Shown piece after piece: positions 9,118 to 16,845 of a stretch of 44,805 bases of DNA. A program made the translations under genes and the position numbers. This DNA is from Nitrospirota bacterium (lineage in GTDB: Bacteria > Nitrospirota > Nitrospiria > Nitrospirales > UBA8639): NCBI GenBank assembly GCA_029864405.1, contig JAOTTP010000018.1, positions 1-44,805 on the forward strand, read 5' to 3'. The notes beneath the pieces are model-generated. The model was given only the letters and a program-made list of their open reading frames with translations. It was not told the DNA's origin and ran no database searches. Each line of letters begins with the position of its first letter. Position 1 is the first letter of the stretch.

Positions 9118-9897
9118 ATGGATGCTTCCACCCCTCACCAATCGTACAACCTGGACATACAAACCCCTGCCGGAGATCTGAAGGCGTCGGTCTCGGTTCC
9201 CTCAGGATTCATTCCCATTACTGAGATTATCCCTCTCATGCGGTCCCTTGGTGAACAAGCTCACCAGCTGGCCATCGACAACGCCACTCAAACCGGTGCC
9301 ACGATTTCCTGTCGAAAAGGTTGTGCCGCCTGCTGTCGCATGATGATTCCCGTGGCCCCACCGGAAGCCTTTGCCCTCACGACGGTCGTTGAAGCACTCC
9401 CGTCTCTAAAAAAGGAGCGGTTGCTTGCGCGATTTCAGGCGGCTCAAAAGACCTTGCGTGAGGCCGGTCTGGAGGAAGGGTTGGAACGATTGACCTTCTC
9501 AGACGATCAAGTCACCGATGAAGAACTGGAACCCCTCAATCGTGCCTATTATGCGCTTCGGATGCCTTGTCCTTTCCTGGAGGACGAAGTCTGCTCAATC
9601 TATGACCAGCGGCCTTCCGCCTGCCGGGAATTGCTGGTCACTTCCCCTGCCGAATTGTGCCAAGACTTGATACGAAACTCCGTCCAACTGATTCCCGCCC
9701 CGTTTCGAATCGGGACGGTCCTGAGCAAACTTTGGGCGGATTGTTACCAGGGCCCGGTTCGCCTCATTCCCCTCCCCTTCGCACTGGACTGGGCCAAAGC
9801 CCGTGAAAACCGGAACACTCGAGCCGGGGCCGGGCCTGAACTGCTGAGCCGGGCCTTGGATGCCGCCGCGCAATTCTTACAACGCCAATCACCATAA
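9118..9897 (+). CDS. YkgJ-family cysteine-cluster (Zn/Fe-chelating) protein
   Basis: This 259-residue soluble protein has the cysteine pattern of the YkgJ / zinc-or-iron-chelating family: C65-x3-C69-x2-C72-C73 near the start and C151-x7-C159-x9-C169 later (CPFLEDEVC, SACRE). These cysteines probably bind a metal or a cluster. The biochemical role of the family is poorly defined. No signal peptide or membrane helix is visible, so it is probably cytoplasmic. The ATG at 9118 has no good Shine-Dalgarno, but the first 60 residues contain no better in-frame start. The gene stands alone between two intergenic stretches. Confidence 0.82.
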   Translation: MDASTPHQSYNLDIQTPAGDLKASVSVPSGFIPITEIIPLMRSLGEQAHQLAIDNATQTGATISCRKGCAACCRMMIPVAPPEAFALTTVVEALPSLKKERLLARFQAAQKTLREAGLEEGLERLTFSDDQVTDEELEPLNRAYYALRMPCPFLEDEVCSIYDQRPSACRELLVTSPAELCQDLIRNSVQLIPAPFRIGTVLSKLWADCYQGPVRLIPLPFALDWAKARENRNTRAGAGPELLSRALDAAAQFLQRQSP

Positions 9898-10253
9898 AAG
9901 GTATTGAGCACCCTCTCTCTCATTCACCACTCATAACTGCCTCCGCTCCGGCTCACCAGGGGGCAACCAGCGCCCGCAACAGAATGGCAAGAGCAGGTTC
10001 AAGCCCTCTGTTGTCCAGTCAGATGTTATTCCCCAGCTTCCATCCGAACTCCGGAAAAGATGCAAGAAAGCCTCTCCCAATCATCACCAGAATTTCAAAA
10101 AAAATTGGACAAGTTTTCTTTCATTGGACAGGATGTCTCTTCTCATGATGTTCTTTCAATGATTTTCCCGGTCATATCCCCCAAAAACCCAGGAATTACT
10201 CTTGGGGTACAGATCGAAAACTGGCATTACCTTTGCTGTTACTCCTACAAGTA
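9898..10253. other. Intergenic stretch upstream of small-peptide gene
   Basis: No supportable gene. A 64-codon frame at 10060-10254 has no ribosome binding site. The stretch ends at the leader hairpin of the small peptide gene. Confidence 0.4.
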
Positions 10254-10295
10254 GTAAGCCATGACGGCTTACCTAACCTTAAAGGAGGTGCTCCT
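10254..10295 (+). promoter_or_regulatory. Leader with two hairpins, second one masking the Shine-Dalgarno
   Basis: A perfect 7-bp hairpin GTAAGCC (10254-10260) ATGAC GGCTTAC (10266-10272) lies just upstream of the strong ribosome binding site AAAGGAGG (10281-10288). The binding site itself can pair: AGGAG (10283-10287) GTG CTCCT (10291-10295), with the GTG start immediately after. This geometry would occlude ribosome loading and suggests translational control, for example by temperature, an RNA-binding protein or an antisense RNA. It is structure read by eye, not tested. Confidence 0.45.
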
Positions 10296-10412
10296 GTGAA
10301 CCAATCAAATCAAAAAGATCCCAAAAAGGGTATGCCAATCGGGAAACCCTCGGCTGCTCCTGGTCCTGCCAAGCCACAGCCAAATCCGGTCAAAAGGCCA
10401 ATGGGCAAATAG
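10296..10412 (+). CDS. Small Pro/Lys-rich basic peptide (38 aa)
   Basis: A GTG-initiated 38-codon gene preceded by one of the strongest Shine-Dalgarno sequences in the window (AAAGGAGG, 7 bases upstream). The product has 9 prolines, 7 lysines and 1 arginine but only one acidic residue, is probably disordered and has no membrane segment or signal. A perfect intrinsic terminator follows about 90 bases later, so this is a self-contained transcription unit. I do not recognise the family. A nucleic-acid- or ribosome-binding role would fit the charge but is only a guess. The strong ribosome binding site and terminator are the main evidence that it is a real gene. Confidence 0.6.
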   Translation: MNQSNQKDPKKGMPIGKPSAAPGPAKPQPNPVKRPMGK

Positions 10413-10503
10413 TCATCCTGACAATTCCCCACACCTGCAACTCCCGTCCTTTTACCATCAAGGAAAAGGCCCACCTGTTCAGGGTTGGATGCGAAAGAAC
10501 GCC

Positions 10504-10540
10504 AAGAGGGGCCGGAAGGATTCGGCCCCTCTTCCTTTTA
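10504..10540 (+). terminator. Intrinsic terminator
   Basis: Perfect 11-bp GC-rich stem AAGAGGGGCCG (10504-10514) / CGGCCCCTCTT (10523-10533), 8-base loop, followed by CCTTTTA. It ends the small-peptide unit and insulates the following lipoprotein operon. Confidence 0.8.
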
Positions 10541-10637
10541 GGCAAGAACCACATTCTCGACTTATCAGAAAGCCAAAATGGTCGTGACACAGAGAACCCA
10601 ACTCAACAATGCTCGATGGCAATCGATCACCCGACCA

Positions 10638-11255
10638 ATGTCTCGAAACGTTGACCCTCTCTGCGGCAGACGTGTGCTTTTCCTGACCTGGCTGCTCTTG
10701 GCCGGTTGTGCCGAACCACCCCTCTCACAATGGAACGCAGCCACCCAAGCCCTTGAGGACGCCAAAATGTCAGGAGCCGAAAATTATGCAATTGAGAGAT
10801 TCACTGAAGCAGAAACGGCGTATCAACGAGTTAAGCAGGAACTGGATCTACAGGGAGATCGGATGCCGCTCTTTCGAAATTATGATCCTGCCATCGCGAT
10901 GTTGTCGGGAGTCTTGAACTACGCCACGCAGGCCAAAATGGAAGCCATCGCCAATAAAAACGAGAGCAAAACGAATGCCGAGGTGGCTCTCGCCTTTGCC
11001 AAACACAATCTTCAAAACGTTCGCGCAATGCTGGCAGAGGTTTCCACCCCCGCAACCGATCACGGAGAGCTCGACCAACTCATCCAAGCCTTCCAGGATA
11101 CCGAAACACTGCTAGCCGAAACGGAATCCATCATGACACACGAACACTTCATCGACGTGATGACCACCTCCCATTCCGTAGAATTTTTTTCCACTCGGAT
11201 TCAAGAGCAGATTATCTCTGTCAGACAGCTTGCCGCAAAGCGACAGGTCTCATGA
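10638..11255 (+). CDS. DUF4398-like lipoprotein, copy 2
   Basis: Paralogue of the lipoprotein at 4308. Both mature proteins share RNYDxA, an AK-x-x-AIANK segment, then an AE...AK pattern. A lipobox (LLAGC) puts the lipidated Cys at residue 24 when the ATG at 10638 is used, and the length is then 205 residues, both identical to copy 1. An upstream in-frame ATG at 10578 would add 20 charged residues before the signal peptide and is less likely. The mature chain is helical and Glu/Lys/Ala-rich. Its stop overlaps the ATG of the following L,D-transpeptidase by four bases (ATGA), indicating translational coupling. Function is inferred from the pairing: a periplasmic or outer-membrane partner of the transpeptidase. 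Confidence 0.82.
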   Translation: MSRNVDPLCGRRVLFLTWLLLAGCAEPPLSQWNAATQALEDAKMSGAENYAIERFTEAETAYQRVKQELDLQGDRMPLFRNYDPAIAMLSGVLNYATQAKMEAIANKNESKTNAEVALAFAKHNLQNVRAMLAEVSTPATDHGELDQLIQAFQDTETLLAETESIMTHEHFIDVMTTSHSVEFFSTRIQEQIISVRQLAAKRQVS

Positions 11256-12487
11256 TGAAGAACAACACGACGACTCCGCCAACCCGGTTTCAGTTTCCCG
11301 GGCGCTGGCGCTGGATGATCACCGTCATGCTGGTCCTCCTTCCAGCGTTGACGTTTGCCTGGTGGGGACACACAGGATATCCCGAGACCTTTCCCTCTCT
11401 GGTCGAAGATCTGGACCGGAAAGCGTGGGTCAACGGCGCACAGACCTTGTTTCCTGATCGGTATCAACAATTCCATGATCATGTGCTTGAACTCCGTTCC
11501 CGGTGGCGGACGGAAGCCAATCACTGGTGGACAACCGGCGACGCCGAGTATTTCAACCAAACATATCAACAACTGGTAGAAGAAGGCTCCCTGCTGATTG
11601 AAGCCTCTCGCCAAAAGATCGCAGCCCTTCGCTTGGAGGTCGTGGAACTCCTTCAGCCCGAACAGGCGCAACTCACACGGTTGCGGGATCTTTCCCATTT
11701 GTTCGATTTGGAAGACGACATGCTGGCGCTTTCCCAAGCGGACGGACTGCTACGAGAAAGTGCCTTGCGATTAGAGCACGGACAATACTTGCAGGCGCGG
11801 GCGGCTGGAGAACAGGCTCTCGAGCATCTTCGCCGCGTGGAAACCCACGCCCTCACGCAGATGAACCGCTATAGAGACGATGCCCAAATTACGCTCTGGG
11901 AACAATGGGTCACGCACACCATCCTACGGTCAACCGCGACAACCGGCACAGCCGTGATTGTGCTCAAGGCTCCTCGTCGCCTGCTCGTGTACCAACGCGG
12001 ACGGATCATTGCCGACTATCCGGCACGCATGGGATTTTCGGGATTAGCAGACAAGCGATTCGAGGGGGACGGCGCCACGCCGGAAGGCCAATTTCAGGTG
12101 ATACGCAAAAAAGTTGGAACGGGGACCAAATACTATAAAGCCTTGTTATTAGATTACCCCACGGTTGCCCACCAAAAGCGCTTCCACGAAGCACAAGCCA
12201 ATGGCCTGGTTTCACGGGATCGGTCCATCGGCAGCCTGATTGAAATTCATGGGGAAGGTCCTAATAACGAAGATACCACCAGCGGCTGCATTGCCTTGGA
12301 GAATTCAGCCATGGATGACGTATTTGATCGGGCGAAAGCCGGAATTCCTGTCACCATTGTGGGGGCTCTGAATCAAGACAATGACGTCGTCAACACCTTA
12401 CGCCAGCTGGAAACACATATTGAGGAACGGACCGAACGGTGGCACAAAACCCGTACCCTTTCAGCCTCATTCACCAGCACCAAATAA
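11252..12487 (+). CDS. L,D-transpeptidase (YkuD domain), copy 2
   Basis: A 411-residue paralogue of the protein at 4929 with the same order: N-terminal membrane anchor (about residues 15-32), a long helical region, and a C-terminal YkuD domain. Catalytic residues are in IEIHG and TTSGCIALE, with nucleophile Cys346; GDGATPEGQF is shared with copy 1. Expected activity is periplasmic 3-3 peptidoglycan cross-linking or lipoprotein attachment. It is coupled to the upstream lipoprotein gene by an ATGA overlap and followed at once by another L,D-transpeptidase gene. Divergence between the two copies is substantial, so the duplication is not recent. Confidence 0.9.
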   Translation: MMKNNTTTPPTRFQFPGRWRWMITVMLVLLPALTFAWWGHTGYPETFPSLVEDLDRKAWVNGAQTLFPDRYQQFHDHVLELRSRWRTEANHWWTTGDAEYFNQTYQQLVEEGSLLIEASRQKIAALRLEVVELLQPEQAQLTRLRDLSHLFDLEDDMLALSQADGLLRESALRLEHGQYLQARAAGEQALEHLRRVETHALTQMNRYRDDAQITLWEQWVTHTILRSTATTGTAVIVLKAPRRLLVYQRGRIIADYPARMGFSGLADKRFEGDGATPEGQFQVIRKKVGTGTKYYKALLLDYPTVAHQKRFHEAQANGLVSRDRSIGSLIEIHGEGPNNEDTTSGCIALENSAMDDVFDRAKAGIPVTIVGALNQDNDVVNTLRQLETHIEERTERWHKTRTLSASFTSTK

Positions 12488-12488
12488 T

Positions 12489-13127
12489 ATGACACGCTGC
12501 CTCTACCGCCATTCACGCGTGACGCTTCTGCTGAGCCTGCTCGTGGTTCTGGCAACCACGCTTGGGGCTTCACCTACTGGCACTCCCAAGCGCGCCACAA
12601 CCATGATCCCGGTGACGACAAAAACTCAGGGAGAAGAAATCCCGTTTTACCCCTCCTCTCCCGGCCTCCTCGCCACGGCACCAAAGGGCCTCTACCTGGT
12701 GGTCGACACGGCTCAAAATCGTGTGTCCCTTCGAAAGGGAAATCGAATCCTCTACAGTGCCGTGGCCTCCACAGGTAGTGGGGCGCGGTTGCAAGATCCT
12801 CGCAATCCCACCCATGGGTGGGTGTTCGATACCCCGCGAGGGGTGTTTACCATTTCCAGTAAAATCAAAAACCCCTCATGGAACAAGCCCGATTGGGCCT
12901 TCATTGAAGAAGGGCAACCCATTCCAACGCAAACCAAGGACCGGATTGAAACTGGCGTGCTGGGGGATTATGCCCTCGGATTTGGCAAGGGCTATTTCAT
13001 TCATGGCACGCTGTATACGCGAATGCTGGGCACCAACGTCACCCATGGCTGCATCAGACTCGGTGATGAACCGCTTGAATATGTCTTCCACCACGTGCCT
13101 CTTGGCACAACCCTGATTATCTTTTGA
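12489..13127 (+). CDS. Secreted L,D-transpeptidase (short YkuD type)
   Basis: A 212-residue exported protein: a hydrophobic signal (about residues 10-28), a short linker, then a YkuD domain starting near GLYLVVDTAQNRVSL. The signature is FIHG followed by THGCIRLGD, with nucleophile Cys188. It lacks the long helical region of the two other copies and belongs to a different subfamily, closer to the classical ErfK/YbiS type. The ATG at 12489 is one base after the upstream stop codon; a longer reading of the same frame would run back into the preceding gene. Its stop overlaps the next start (TTGA). It should act on peptidoglycan in the periplasm. Confidence 0.88.
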   Translation: MTRCLYRHSRVTLLLSLLVVLATTLGASPTGTPKRATTMIPVTTKTQGEEIPFYPSSPGLLATAPKGLYLVVDTAQNRVSLRKGNRILYSAVASTGSGARLQDPRNPTHGWVFDTPRGVFTISSKIKNPSWNKPDWAFIEEGQPIPTQTKDRIETGVLGDYALGFGKGYFIHGTLYTRMLGTNVTHGCIRLGDEPLEYVFHHVPLGTTLIIF

Positions 13128-13801
13128 AGCGCCTCAATTATTCCTTCACCCCCGCATCGCGGTATGTCGTGGGCCCCTGCTTGCGGTGGGTGCTTCTCCT
13201 GACGCTTGTGCAGGGAGCATTCTATACGTCCCTGGGGCTGGCTCAACCACCAAATTCTCCGCATCCCGTCGGACAAGAATTGCCTCTGGCAAAAACCAAG
13301 TTTCTCTATGTCATCGTCGATACCGAAAAGAATATCGTGTTTCTGAAAGCACGTGGCATTCCCCTACGAACATTTCCGCTCACGAAAACTGAGTGGATCG
13401 GAGACCCTCTCGCCCACTCAACGATTCTTCACCTCCAAACGAAAGATCCATCGGTCTCACCCATGTCCATTTCCCCTCCCTCAGATTCTTCCTCAGAGTC
13501 TCCGCCAGAAGATCCCATCACGCCGTTAACCGTCAACGATATGCCCAACCGCTATGAGCTCACCTTTCAAGAACACCTGACCATTCTGGTGCAACCGCCT
13601 CACCTCCCCTCCTTCTGGAAAAACATAGGACACCAAATAGCCGGCTGGGGACAGCGGGTCGCAGCCAGAATAGGCGCCTGGGGCGGTTCCCGCCAATACC
13701 TGGTCCTCTCACTTGATCCTGCCCAAGCGCAAGCCTTGTATTGGGCCGCCATCCCCCCTATGACCTGTCTGGTGATTTCAGGAAACCCCACAACCCAATA
13801 G
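13124..13801 (+). CDS. Exported L,D-transpeptidase-like protein without catalytic motif
   Basis: A 225-residue exported protein whose TTG start overlaps the stop of the preceding L,D-transpeptidase. After the signal region (about residues 20-40) comes FLYVIVDTEKNIVFLKARG, which matches the first strands of the YkuD fold in the upstream enzyme (LYLVVDTAQNRVSLRKGN). No HG...GC signature follows. Instead there is a Ser/Pro-rich linker and a C-terminal part ending in a Trp/Pro-rich segment. It could be a degenerate paralogue kept as a partner or regulator of its neighbour, or a decaying gene. The intact frame and tight coupling favour the former. Function unknown. Confidence 0.7.
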   Translation: MKRLNYSFTPASRYVVGPCLRWVLLLTLVQGAFYTSLGLAQPPNSPHPVGQELPLAKTKFLYVIVDTEKNIVFLKARGIPLRTFPLTKTEWIGDPLAHSTILHLQTKDPSVSPMSISPPSDSSSESPPEDPITPLTVNDMPNRYELTFQEHLTILVQPPHLPSFWKNIGHQIAGWGQRVAARIGAWGGSRQYLVLSLDPAQAQALYWAAIPPMTCLVISGNPTTQ

Positions 13802-14192
13802 AGACGGTCCTCGCCTTCAGGAATTGATCGTAAAGATCCTTCCGAATCTCAGAATTTTTTCCAAAGTCTATACAGACCAAGAAAATTGCCGGATGGAATG
13901 ATCGTCGCAAGAGTCGACCTTCCACACCATCTGAAGGATCGAAGATTGAGTGCCAGATGAAATTAGAAACAGAAGAATCTGAAAAATGGCAACTGAAAAA
14001 CATCATACCCATTCAGGCGTTGAGAGCGTCACCGGAAACGGATTGACGTGGACATCACAGGGGGGAAAGAGACCGTTCGCTTTGAGCGGCACGGAAGTCG
14101 AGAAGGAACAGGATGCGTCACTGACGTGTTTAAGGATCAGGCGTGTTCCGGGCGAATGAGCATGAACAGGTTTTCACTCGTGGTGCGAACGA
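13802..14192. other. Intergenic stretch between convergent genes, nothing recognised
   Basis: No convincing gene in either strand. I see no strong hairpin followed by a T-run in this convergent interval, although a terminator for both neighbours would be expected. Confidence 0.4.
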
Positions 14193-14888
14193 CTATTCTT
14201 TTAAGGTGACTTGCAATTGACCATCCTGGATTTTCATATCTTTCACACCCTTCGAAAATTGATCCCAAAACCCGCCTGAGCCCCCAAATTCTTCCACCAG
14301 GTTGGTATTTTTGATATCTCCCCACCAGGCGCTGGGGAGCGGAATTCCGCCGAGACTGATCCCGCGCATCGCCACCACCGGCCTCCCATTGGCATAACTG
14401 AGCGCAAGTCCGAAATTGAGCTTCAACATCTTTCCACCCACAATAGGCATCTCCTGATTAATGGGGACCACCAGTTGGACACTCACGAGATCGTCTGCCA
14501 AATCAACAGCCACATGTCTGGCCATATACGAATCCTTGGCAATCAACGCATTCACCTCGCGCTCCGTTAACTGAATGTGCCGATTGGCATCCTTTTCAGC
14601 ATACGGCTCCGGCTCAAGGGGCATGTCTGTCGTAGGCGGGGAAGGTTTGGACACGGATGAAGAAGTCGCATTGGTCGTCTGGAGCAGTTGAGCCATTTTG
14701 GCATTCAGGACCTGCTGCTCCGCATCGCCCAGTCGGGTAGGCTCAAACATCGTGGCATACACGTACTGGTTGATCCACCATGCGGTACCGAACGCGGTGG
14801 CCAACACCGCAAGCCCGACAAAAAGGATAACCTGTTTCCCACTAAACATTCGACGTGAAGCCGCTGCTTGGGGCGTCTCACCATTCAT
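14193..14888 (-). CDS. Membrane-anchored protein of unknown function
   Basis: A 231-residue protein with one N-terminal membrane helix (about residues 19-42), a linker rich in Ser/Thr/Pro (about 70-95), and a C-terminal globular domain beginning near LTEREVNALI. The later pattern (GLALSYANGRPVV, ISLGGIPLP, then IQDGQLQVTL at the end) is reminiscent of LmeA/DUF2140-type lipid-binding (TULIP-like) domains, which start with a similar 'sE.eLNaLl' segment; I hold that loosely. A strong AGGGGGAGG precedes the ATG at 14888. It is transcribed divergently from the M48 protease gene 175 bases away. The bulk should face the periplasm. Confidence 0.72.
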   Translation of the reverse strand: MNGETPQAAASRRMFSGKQVILFVGLAVLATAFGTAWWINQYVYATMFEPTRLGDAEQQVLNAKMAQLLQTTNATSSSVSKPSPPTTDMPLEPEPYAEKDANRHIQLTEREVNALIAKDSYMARHVAVDLADDLVSVQLVVPINQEMPIVGGKMLKLNFGLALSYANGRPVVAMRGISLGGIPLPSAWWGDIKNTNLVEEFGGSGGFWDQFSKGVKDMKIQDGQLQVTLKE

Positions 14889-15063
14889 CGCCTCCCCCTT
14901 TCCAAGGTGACCATCCGGCAGAATACACGCATGCCGACTTCAGGATTATCAACGCTAGCCTCTCTTGGCTCTTTTGCAGTAAGCTTTCACCGCCTCCTCA
15001 TGTATTCTACCGCAAATTTTTCTTATCGATACCGTTTGATTAAGCCCCCGGAGAACACAGACG

Positions 15064-15939
15064 ATGGGATTCGGACCGTTTGGAAGACAGCGAGGAATGG
15101 GCAGGCAACCCCGTGCACGCATGAGTTGGAAAATGCGGCTCATCCCGCTCGTTTTATTCGCGTTATACGGATTGTATTTTTACGTCTCGAATCAAGAAAT
15201 CGTTCCGTTGACGGGCCGATCGCAATTGGTGGACATAACCCACGAACAGGAAATGACCTTGGGGTATCAGTCGTATCAAGAAATTCTCAGCCAATCGCAG
15301 GTCATTCCAGACGGAGCAATTGTGGATTTGGTCAGAAACATCGGCCGCCGTCTGGCGAACGCGGCAGCCGATGTCGATCCCGGGTTCGAATGGGAATTTA
15401 ATGTCATTGAATCTCAACAGGCCAATGCGTTTGCGTTACCTGGGGGAAAAACAGCCGTATATACCGGGCTCATTCCGGTTGCGGAAACTCACAGTGGATT
15501 GGCGGTCGTCATGGGCCATGAAATCGCCCATGCCATCGCGCGTCATGGCGCCGAGCGCATGGCTCATCAAAAGTTAGTCCAGATGGGAACTCTGGCAGCC
15601 ACGGTGGCGGTAGGCGATATGGATTACGACACCCAGAGAATGGTCATGGGCGCGTTGGGAGTCGGCGCACAATATGGGGTGCTCCTCCCGTTTTCCCGAG
15701 ACCATGAATCCGAAGCCGACTATATGGGCTTGTTGTTTGTCGCTCGGGCTTGTTTCGATCCGACCGAAGCCCCGAGACTGTGGGAACGCATGGGAGAAGT
15801 CAGCAAAGGCAACCAACCAGCCGAATTCATGTCCACCCACCCCAGCCATGAGACCCGCATCCAACAATTTCAAGAATGGATGCCCGAAGCCCTCGCTCTC
15901 CGGGAAAAACACTGCGGCAAGTCGTCCCGCTCCTCATAG
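15064..15939 (+). CDS. M48-family metalloprotease (LoiP/BepA-like)
   Basis: A 291-residue zinc protease. One N-terminal membrane helix (about residues 24-41) anchors it. The HEIAH zinc motif is at His152-His156, and the third ligand Glu217 lies in ESEAD. The family signature FALPGG followed by YTGL is present just before the active site, and HPSHETR occurs near the C-terminus, as in YggG/LoiP-type envelope proteases. These enzymes degrade misfolded envelope proteins or help outer-membrane assembly. A GGAG at 15050 lies about 10 bases before the ATG. The gene is probably monocistronic; the minus-strand gene at 16282 is convergent. Confidence 0.9.
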   Translation: MGFGPFGRQRGMGRQPRARMSWKMRLIPLVLFALYGLYFYVSNQEIVPLTGRSQLVDITHEQEMTLGYQSYQEILSQSQVIPDGAIVDLVRNIGRRLANAAADVDPGFEWEFNVIESQQANAFALPGGKTAVYTGLIPVAETHSGLAVVMGHEIAHAIARHGAERMAHQKLVQMGTLAATVAVGDMDYDTQRMVMGALGVGAQYGVLLPFSRDHESEADYMGLLFVARACFDPTEAPRLWERMGEVSKGNQPAEFMSTHPSHETRIQQFQEWMPEALALREKHCGKSSRSS

Positions 15940-16039
15940 AAATCCTCTATCGAAGATATTCAAAATCCTTACGACTCGCCACGTTCTTGAGCCCGACGCC
16001 TGCCGTCTGGCCCAAGGAGGGACGCTCTCATCTGCTGAC

Positions 16040-16205
16040 GGGCCTTGTTTGAGCCCTTCGAGAAGACTCAGGACGGGCTCCGCGAGTTGGGCTGCCTCCT
16101 CAGGATCGCGTCCGCCCCATCCAATGTGGCCAGGGAGGGCGTCAATGGTTTTGGGCCCTTTTGCCGAAACAAAAGGGCCTCGCCTGCCGGGGCGAAACCC
16201 GGCAA
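16040..16205. repeat. Multi-hairpin intergenic element (REP-like)
   Basis: Three consecutive dyads in a non-coding interval: GAGCCC (16051-16056) / GGGCTC (16075-16080); GGCCCTTTT (16154-16162) / AAAAGGGCC (16171-16179) with an 8-base loop; and GCCGGG (16186-16191) / CCCGGC (16198-16203). The arrangement resembles dispersed palindromic repeats, but no second copy exists in this window. The middle hairpin could also work as a terminator between the convergent genes. Confidence 0.45.
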
Positions 16206-16281
16206 CGGTCGAACATGCCAATCACACCCAGGTAATAAAATGATGGGCTCAAAATTTGTTGGAAATTATTCAGAAATACTT

Positions 16282-16662
16282 TTAGGTGGAGGAGGAGCTA
16301 GGAGCTAAAAATTGAAGAGCCTCCGCAAACGTCCGATAATCTCGTTGGTCAATTTTTCCGCTGTCGAGAGGGTGCGACACCCAGGGCAACACTGATTGGA
16401 TTAAACTCCGATACGTGGTGAACCATTGGCAAGCTTTCTGATAGGCATCCTGAACCTCAGGATGATCCTGCCAGGGCTTGAGGTCAAGTTGATCGTTAAA
16501 GAGAATTTCCAGCCAAAACAACCGTCTGGCCCGAGGGACTTGAAGAATTTCCTCAACAGTATTTAACCCCGTATAGGCCGGTAAAATTTTGAGGAGATGA
16601 GATGAGGAAGAAGTCGAGTTATTCTGCATACCAGCAAGTGTAAGCCAATGGGCCCTTTCCAT
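16282..16662 (-). CDS. Small hypothetical protein
   Basis: A 126-residue protein, mostly helical by composition, with many Leu/Trp/Gln residues (RLFWLEILFND, QKACQWFTTYRSL) and no signal or membrane segment. I do not recognise the family. The ATG at 16662 is used; the frame extends to a TTG at 16698 and another ATG exists at 16629, with no clear ribosome binding site for any. The gene lies between the M48 protease (convergent) and the SIR2-like gene (divergent), at the edge of the accessory block. Confidence 0.5.
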   Translation of the reverse strand: MERAHWLTLAGMQNNSTSSSSHLLKILPAYTGLNTVEEILQVPRARRLFWLEILFNDQLDLKPWQDHPEVQDAYQKACQWFTTYRSLIQSVLPWVSHPLDSGKIDQRDYRTFAEALQFLAPSSSST

Positions 16663-16745
16663 CAAGCTCAAACTCTGGTTCCGATTGCAGAGGCACAACC
16701 GGATTTTCTCGTTCTGCTACATAATTCCTGCCGTAGGGAAAATGC

Positions 16746-16774
16746 TTGACATCGCAAAGGGTTGCATCTAGATT
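16746..16774 (+). promoter_or_regulatory. Sigma-70-like promoter of SIR2-like gene
   Basis: A perfect -35 TTGACA (16746-16751), 17-base spacer and -10 TAGATT (16769-16774, 4 of 6 consensus) lie 70 bases before the SIR2-like ATG. The ribosome binding site AAAAGGAG (16835-16842) is 3 bases from the ATG, which is rather close. Confidence 0.55.
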
Positions 16775-16845
16775 TTATTGCAACTGCCGCATACGATGAA
16801 CCATCTAGTCTTTCTACCGCAGTGTATCCCGCTTAAAAGGAGTGT

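Noticed and set aside
8889-9224. 111-codon frame before the YkgJ-type gene
   Set aside because: Overlaps the well-supported cysteine-cluster gene in another frame and has no recognisable content.
10060-10254. 64-codon frame upstream of the small-peptide gene
   Set aside because: No ribosome binding site and no recognisable sequence; ends in the leader hairpin of the better-supported small gene.
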